64,000 bases of DNA from RPQJ01 sp963754125 (lineage in GTDB: Bacteria; Pseudomonadota; Gammaproteobacteria; Steroidobacterales; Steroidobacteraceae). Under the pieces are notes generated by a model. The model did not search any database. It saw only the letters and a list, made by a program, of their open reading frames with translations, and had not been told where the DNA came from. Shown in pieces: positions 60,469-64,000 of the stretch (its first letter is position 1; each line of letters begins with the position of its first letter). The DNA is taken from the NCBI GenBank assembly GCA_963754125.1, contig CAVWEX010000007.1:124001-188000 (forward strand), given 5' to 3'. The position numbers and the translations under genes were made by a program.

Positions 60469-61938
60469 TCAGCCGCCTTCCCACGCCAGCAGGTTCAGGA
60501 ACTCACGCCGCGTCTTAGGCCCGTAGGTGACGAACGACGGGTCCGGCTGCTGACGGTACTCGGCACGCTGCCGCGCGACCCGATCCACGCCGAGGTGTGC
60601 CTTCAGCACGCCCTCAGGTACCGGATAGATGGCAAGCGCATTCAGTCCGAAGATCTTCGCGCGCAGCGCCGGCGTCATCTCCGCGTAGCCGTGCCGCGCG
60701 CGCAGCTCGGGCGCGATCTGAAACGCACGGAATGCCTGGATCTGGTCCTGCGGCGATCCGTACCAGATCGAGTCCGTGCCCCACAGCACATTTGACTCGC
60801 CGCAGTGCTTGATCAGCTTGCCGAGCGTGTGCGCCGCCGTGTCGGGGTCGCGCATGCACAGCCGCCACGTGGATCCGAGCTCCGCGTACACGTTGGAGCC
60901 GGGCGCGACGCCGTTCTCGAGCAGGCTCGTCACCAGCGCGTCCACGCCGTCGGTGCGCGCCGGGTCGTAGGGGCCTTCCTTCGCATCCGCCACGAATCCG
61001 GAGTGATAGATGAGGAAGTTGACGTCCGGGTAGCGCTTCGCGACCCGGCCGATGTCCTTGCAGGTGGAGTGCTCGTAGGACTGCGGCCCGAAGGACAGGC
61101 CCTTGTGGATGGCGATGTTGCGGATGCCGAGCTTGCGGGCCTTCTCGATCATCGCGATGCCGGACTCGTCGTCCATCCAGAAGCCCTTCTGCTCCGGGCC
61201 CCACTGCGTGTAGGTCTTCCACGCCGACACCTTGTGCTGCTCGGCGAGCAGGTCCATGCGCTCGAGGTCACCGGGCTGGTTGGGATTGACGCGGCCGTGG
61301 ATGTACAGGCGGTGCGTGCCCTCGAGCTGCTCGACGATGCGCGCAGTGGCCTCGGCCTCCTCGATCTTGAGCGGCTCACCTTCGGCCGACGAGGGGACGA
61401 ACGACAGCACCATCAGGTCGGTGTCGGAGTCGAGGAAGACGTCCTTCACGAATTGATCGGGACCGACGCAGCGCAGGTAGTCGAGGTCGCCCGGTCCCCG
61501 GTGGGGTTCGCAACGCGGGTCGGTCGTGAAACCTCGCAGCGGTCTTGCACCTTCGGGCAGGCGCTTGAGCCACGCGCCCGTCGGGTTCACGAAATGTCCC
61601 TGCACGTCGAAGATGAACTCGTCGCCCGCCACGGCGGCGCGGGCGAGCTCGGGCTCGAGGGCGGCGAGCTTGGGCACGTCGAACCAGCCGCCCGTGCGGC
61701 CGGCCCGCGCATACGCCGCATTCATGCCGAGCAGGGCCGTGGCTGCGCCGCAGGCCGAGACGAGGAACTCGCGGCGCCTCACGCCCAGTCTCTTCGCGTT
61801 CGTCGTGGCCGCCTCCATCGCGACGTGCTTGGCCTCGCGATGCACCGGCTCGAGGGGGATGGGCGCGTACTCGCCGTTCGACGTAGCATCGAGCTTGATC
61901 GGCAGCCGATGGCCGTCGGGGTCGTTCCTGAACGTCAT
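60469..61938 (-). CDS. Amidohydrolase-family protein with an internal Tat-like signal
   Basis: This 489-residue protein belongs to the amidohydrolase_2 (ACMSD-like) family. DVQGHFVNP carries the first metal-site position in place of the usual H-x-H. NIAIHKGLSFG and VNFLIYHSGF supply further His, and NVLWGTDSIWYGSPQDQIQA the conserved Asp. A twin-arginine-like segment, VRRREFLVSACGAATALLG, starts near residue 53 after a polar N-terminus, unusually far in. The start at 61938 has GGAGG. If the true N-terminus is nearer the RRR motif, the protein is exported by Tat. The substrate is unknown. Confidence 0.8.
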   Translation of the reverse strand: MTFRNDPDGHRLPIKLDATSNGEYAPIPLEPVHREAKHVAMEAATTNAKRLGVRRREFLVSACGAATALLGMNAAYARAGRTGGWFDVPKLAALEPELARAAVAGDEFIFDVQGHFVNPTGAWLKRLPEGARPLRGFTTDPRCEPHRGPGDLDYLRCVGPDQFVKDVFLDSDTDLMVLSFVPSSAEGEPLKIEEAEATARIVEQLEGTHRLYIHGRVNPNQPGDLERMDLLAEQHKVSAWKTYTQWGPEQKGFWMDDESGIAMIEKARKLGIRNIAIHKGLSFGPQSYEHSTCKDIGRVAKRYPDVNFLIYHSGFVADAKEGPYDPARTDGVDALVTSLLENGVAPGSNVYAELGSTWRLCMRDPDTAAHTLGKLIKHCGESNVLWGTDSIWYGSPQDQIQAFRAFQIAPELRARHGYAEMTPALRAKIFGLNALAIYPVPEGVLKAHLGVDRVARQRAEYRQQPDPSFVTYGPKTRREFLNLLAWEGG

Positions 61939-61976
61939 GGCCGATCCTCCTCGCGTGCGCCGGTACACTCGATCCG

Positions 61977-62486
61977 CTACTCCTCGAGCAGTGAACGCAG
62001 CATCCACGCGGTCTGTTCGTGAACCGTCAGGCGCTGCACGAGGATGTCGGTGGTGGGCTCGTCGCTGGCGGCCTCGACCACCGGCAACAGGCTGCGCGCC
62101 GTCCTCGCCACGGCCTCGTGCCCTTCCATCAGGATGCGCACCATCTTCATCGCCTTCGGCGGCTCGCTCGGCGCATCCGGCAGGGAGCTGAGCTTGCCGA
62201 ACTCGGCATACGAACCCGGCGCCACGTGGCCGAGAGCGCGGATGCGCTCGGCGATCGGATCAACGGCGTTCCACAGCTCCGTGTACTGCGTCATGAACAT
62301 CTCGTGCAGGCTGTTGAACATCGGACCCGTCACGTTCCAGTGGAAGTTGTGGGTCGTCAGGTAGAGCGTGTAGGTGTCTGCGAGCAGGCGACTGAGGCCC
62401 GCCGAGATCGCCGCACGTTCCGGCTTGCCAATGCCGATATCGATACGCGACGTGGCTTCGGTACGGGTTCTGGCTCGCTTTTTCAT
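61977..62486 (-). CDS. dps: Dps-family DNA-protecting ferritin-like protein
   Basis: Dps stores iron in a dodecameric shell and shields DNA from peroxide. The 169-residue protein has the ferroxidase region LYLTTHNFHWNVTGPMFNSL followed by HEMFMTQYTELWNAVDPIAE, where conserved His, Asp and Glu of the inter-subunit site are visible. The N-terminus KKRARTRTEATSR is basic, as in DNA-binding Dps proteins. GGAGACGGACC precedes the ATG. It is divergent from the DUF2855 gene, with 177 bases between that contain no gene. Confidence 0.93.
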   Translation of the reverse strand: MKKRARTRTEATSRIDIGIGKPERAAISAGLSRLLADTYTLYLTTHNFHWNVTGPMFNSLHEMFMTQYTELWNAVDPIAERIRALGHVAPGSYAEFGKLSSLPDAPSEPPKAMKMVRILMEGHEAVARTARSLLPVVEAASDEPTTDILVQRLTVHEQTAWMLRSLLEE

Positions 62487-62663
62487 GGTCCGTCTCCAGG
62501 TGCGTTAGCGCTCGTTGTCGAAGACCCAGAGTGCCCCTTGAAGCGTCTTTGATCCAATCGCCTGATCGGATCCCGTCGATAGCCCGCCTGAATCGCGTCC
62601 GCGCGCGGCCCATGCGTCGGGCTTCGCTATAGTACCCGTCGATTCCCGGACGAGGCGACCGAC

Positions 62664-63759
62664 ATGACCACCAGCAACATCACGCTGCAGATACATCGCC
62701 TGCGGCACGGCGAGTCGCGGATCCGCGAGACCACGATGCCGGGCCTCGCCGAAGGGCAGGTGCGTTTCCGCATCGAGCGCTTCGCGGTCACCGCGAATAC
62801 CGTGACCTACGCGACCACCGGCGACATCCTCGGCTACTGGGATTTCTTCCCCACCGGCGAACCGGACTGGGGCCATGTGCCCGCCATGGGCTGGGCGGAG
62901 ATCGTCGAGTCGCGCCACCCGGACGTCGCTACCGGGAGTCGCTACTACGGTTGGTTCCCGATGGCGCGGTACGTCGACATGACGGTGACGCCGGTCGCCG
63001 AGGGCGTGCGCGACGACGGCCCGCACCGCGCGGCGCATGCGCCCGTTTACCGCTCCTACGTGGCCACGGATCGCGATGCGTTCTACCAGGCGGGTTCAGA
63101 CGCCGAGGATCGACACGCTCTGCTGCGCGGGCTGTTCATCACCGGCTGGCTGGCGGAAGACTATTTCGCCGACAACGACTGGTTCGGCGCGCGGCGGGTC
63201 GTGGTCCTGTCGGCCTCGAGCAAGACGGCCATCGGTTTTGCGCGCTGCGCGGATGCTCGCGCAGGGATCGAGGTCATCGGCGTCACGTCGTCGGGGAACC
63301 ATGCGTTCACCCATCGCCTGGGCTGTTACGACGAGGTCGTCACCTACGACGAGATCGACGACCTCCCCGCGGCGACGCCGATCGTGTCGATCGACATGGC
63401 CGGCAACGGCCCGGTCCTCGCGGCGCGTGCACGCCCACTTCGGCGACCAGCTCAAGCACTCGATGGCCGTGGGCCGCAGCCACCACGACGCGCCCTCGCG
63501 TGGCGCTGCGCTCGCCGGCCCGAAGCCGGTCTTTTTCTTCGCGCCGTCGCAGGTGAAGAAGCGCGTGCAGGACTGGGGCGTGCGCGCCTACCAGGAGCGG
63601 GTCGCCGCGTCGCTCAACGGATTCGTCGCCTGGAGCCACGAGTGGCTGGCCGTCCAGCACTCGTTCGGCGCGGAGTCCGCCGCGGCAACCTGGCACGAGG
63701 TGCACGCGGGACACGTCGCGCCCGAGGTGGGTTACGTCGTCTCCCTGTGGGATCGGTGA
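62664..63759 (+). pseudogene. DUF2855 family protein, one frameshift
   Basis: The ATG at 62664 opens MTTSNITLQIHRLRHGESRI and reads a zinc-less medium-chain reductase-like fold: FAVTANTVTYATTGDILGYW, RVVVLSSASSKTAIGFARCA and PIVSIDMAGNGPVLA. An extra base in GGCGCGTGC near 63425 shifts the frame. The C-terminus continues in the next frame as VHAHFGDQLKHSMAVGRSHH to VSLWDR at 63759. Corrected length is 364 residues, as in the family. The function is unknown. Confidence 0.78.
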
Positions 63760-63794
63760 AGCCGGCCTGCGGAACGACGAAAGCGATGACGGGG

Positions 63795-64000
63795 TCAGTC
63801 CCCGCGCCGCTTGTCCTTGAGCCTCATGGCGGAGTGCACGAATCGACCGAATTCGCGGTCCTTCTTTCGTCGCTCCACGTACGACAGATCGTGGAAAGCG
63901 GACTCCTTCCTGAGCTTCAGATAGTCCTGCAGACGTTCGTCGCTCAATTCGTGTCGCTCGATCGCCGCCCGCACGGCGCAACCGGGTTCGCTCGCGTGAG
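63795..64000 (-). CDS. rsgA: RsgA, 3' end only (ribosome small-subunit maturation GTPase)
   Basis: The last 67 residues of a minus-strand gene run in from the right edge. They read HASEPGCAVRAAIERHELSD, ERLQDYLKLRKESAFHDLSY and VERRKKDREFGRFVHSAMRL, ending KDKRRGD. The C-x-V-x-x-A and RLQDYLKL pattern is the zinc-finger tail of RsgA, which acts in late assembly of the 30S ribosomal subunit. The GTPase domain is off the window. It converges with the DUF2855 gene. Confidence 0.85.
   Translation of the reverse strand, partial: HASEPGCAVRAAIERHELSDERLQDYLKLRKESAFHDLSYVERRKKDREFGRFVHSAMRLKDKRRGD

Noticed and set aside
62505..63038. Minus-strand open frame between dps and the DUF2855 gene
   Set aside because: It runs antisense to the start of the DUF2855 gene, whose plus-strand protein has clear family sequence.
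1..64000. tRNA, rRNA, CRISPR arrays and insertion sequences
   Set aside because: No cloverleaf-like gene, no regularly spaced repeat array, and no transposase or terminal inverted repeat pair was seen.

Overview
The window is GC-rich bacterial DNA from a purple proteobacterium, either an anoxygenic phototroph or an aerobic anoxygenic phototroph. Roughly the first 20 kb is a photosynthesis gene cluster. Reaction centre, light-harvesting 1, bacteriochlorophyll a and spirilloxanthin/spheroidene-type carotenoid genes place it in the Proteobacteria. The cluster layout and accessory genes fit a gamma- or betaproteobacterium, but no 16S rRNA gene lies in the window, so a finer call is not possible.

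Photosynthesis cluster (1-19.8 kb). On the minus strand runs the classical superoperon crtE-crtF-bchC-bchX-bchY-bchZ-pufB-pufA-pufL-pufM, and pufM leaves the window at the left edge. Divergent from crtE are crtD and crtC. Convergent with these is the pair crtI-crtB. A DUF3422 membrane-protein gene then separates crtI from a bchI-bchD-bchO operon. CrtE, CrtB, CrtI, CrtC, CrtD and CrtF cover isoprenoid precursor to methoxylated carotenoid. BchIDO handles magnesium insertion, and BchXYZ plus BchC the last ring reductions to bacteriochlorophyll a. PufBALM are the structural proteins that use the pigments. Four perfect TGT-N12-ACA palindromes (PpsR/CrtJ boxes) sit at three promoters. Two are in front of bchC, spaced 8 bp apart; one lies between crtE and crtD; one is in front of crtI.

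Metabolic and redox stretch (19.8-28 kb). This holds an outer-membrane barrel protein, a Gln-rich secreted protein, a PLP decarboxylase followed closely by a cysteine synthase-glutaredoxin fusion, a secreted nine-haem cytochrome with Ig-like repeats, and a ChaN-like lipoprotein-type haem-binding protein with a PDZ domain.

Housekeeping and stress stretch (28-46.8 kb). Here are an M1 aminopeptidase, Ada, a TolB/TPR protein, GDT1-type Mn transporter, ferritin-like diiron protein, YjbQ, DsbA-like and META proteins, an M20 hydrolase, a ChaA antiporter, a histidine-kinase-like protein lacking its phospho-acceptor histidine, PadR/PspC, and an RNA m5U methyltransferase.

Envelope stretch (47-64 kb). 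A tightly overlapping operon (AGPS-like FAD enzyme, phospholipase D lipoprotein, LssY-C lipoprotein, DUF819-LprI fusion) is followed by secreted proteins. These include relatives of PliG and PliI lysozyme inhibitors, two paralogous secreted proteins of unknown function, an M13 protease and a tandem L,D-transpeptidase. Together they look like an envelope-defence island. A Tat-type amidohydrolase, Dps, a DUF2855 protein and the 3' end of rsgA close the window.

Seven genes between 28.2 and 63.8 kb carry frameshifts, and almost all of these are net single-base insertions. The photosynthesis genes show none. Sequence error is the simplest explanation, but decay cannot be excluded. No tRNA, rRNA, insertion sequence or CRISPR array was seen.
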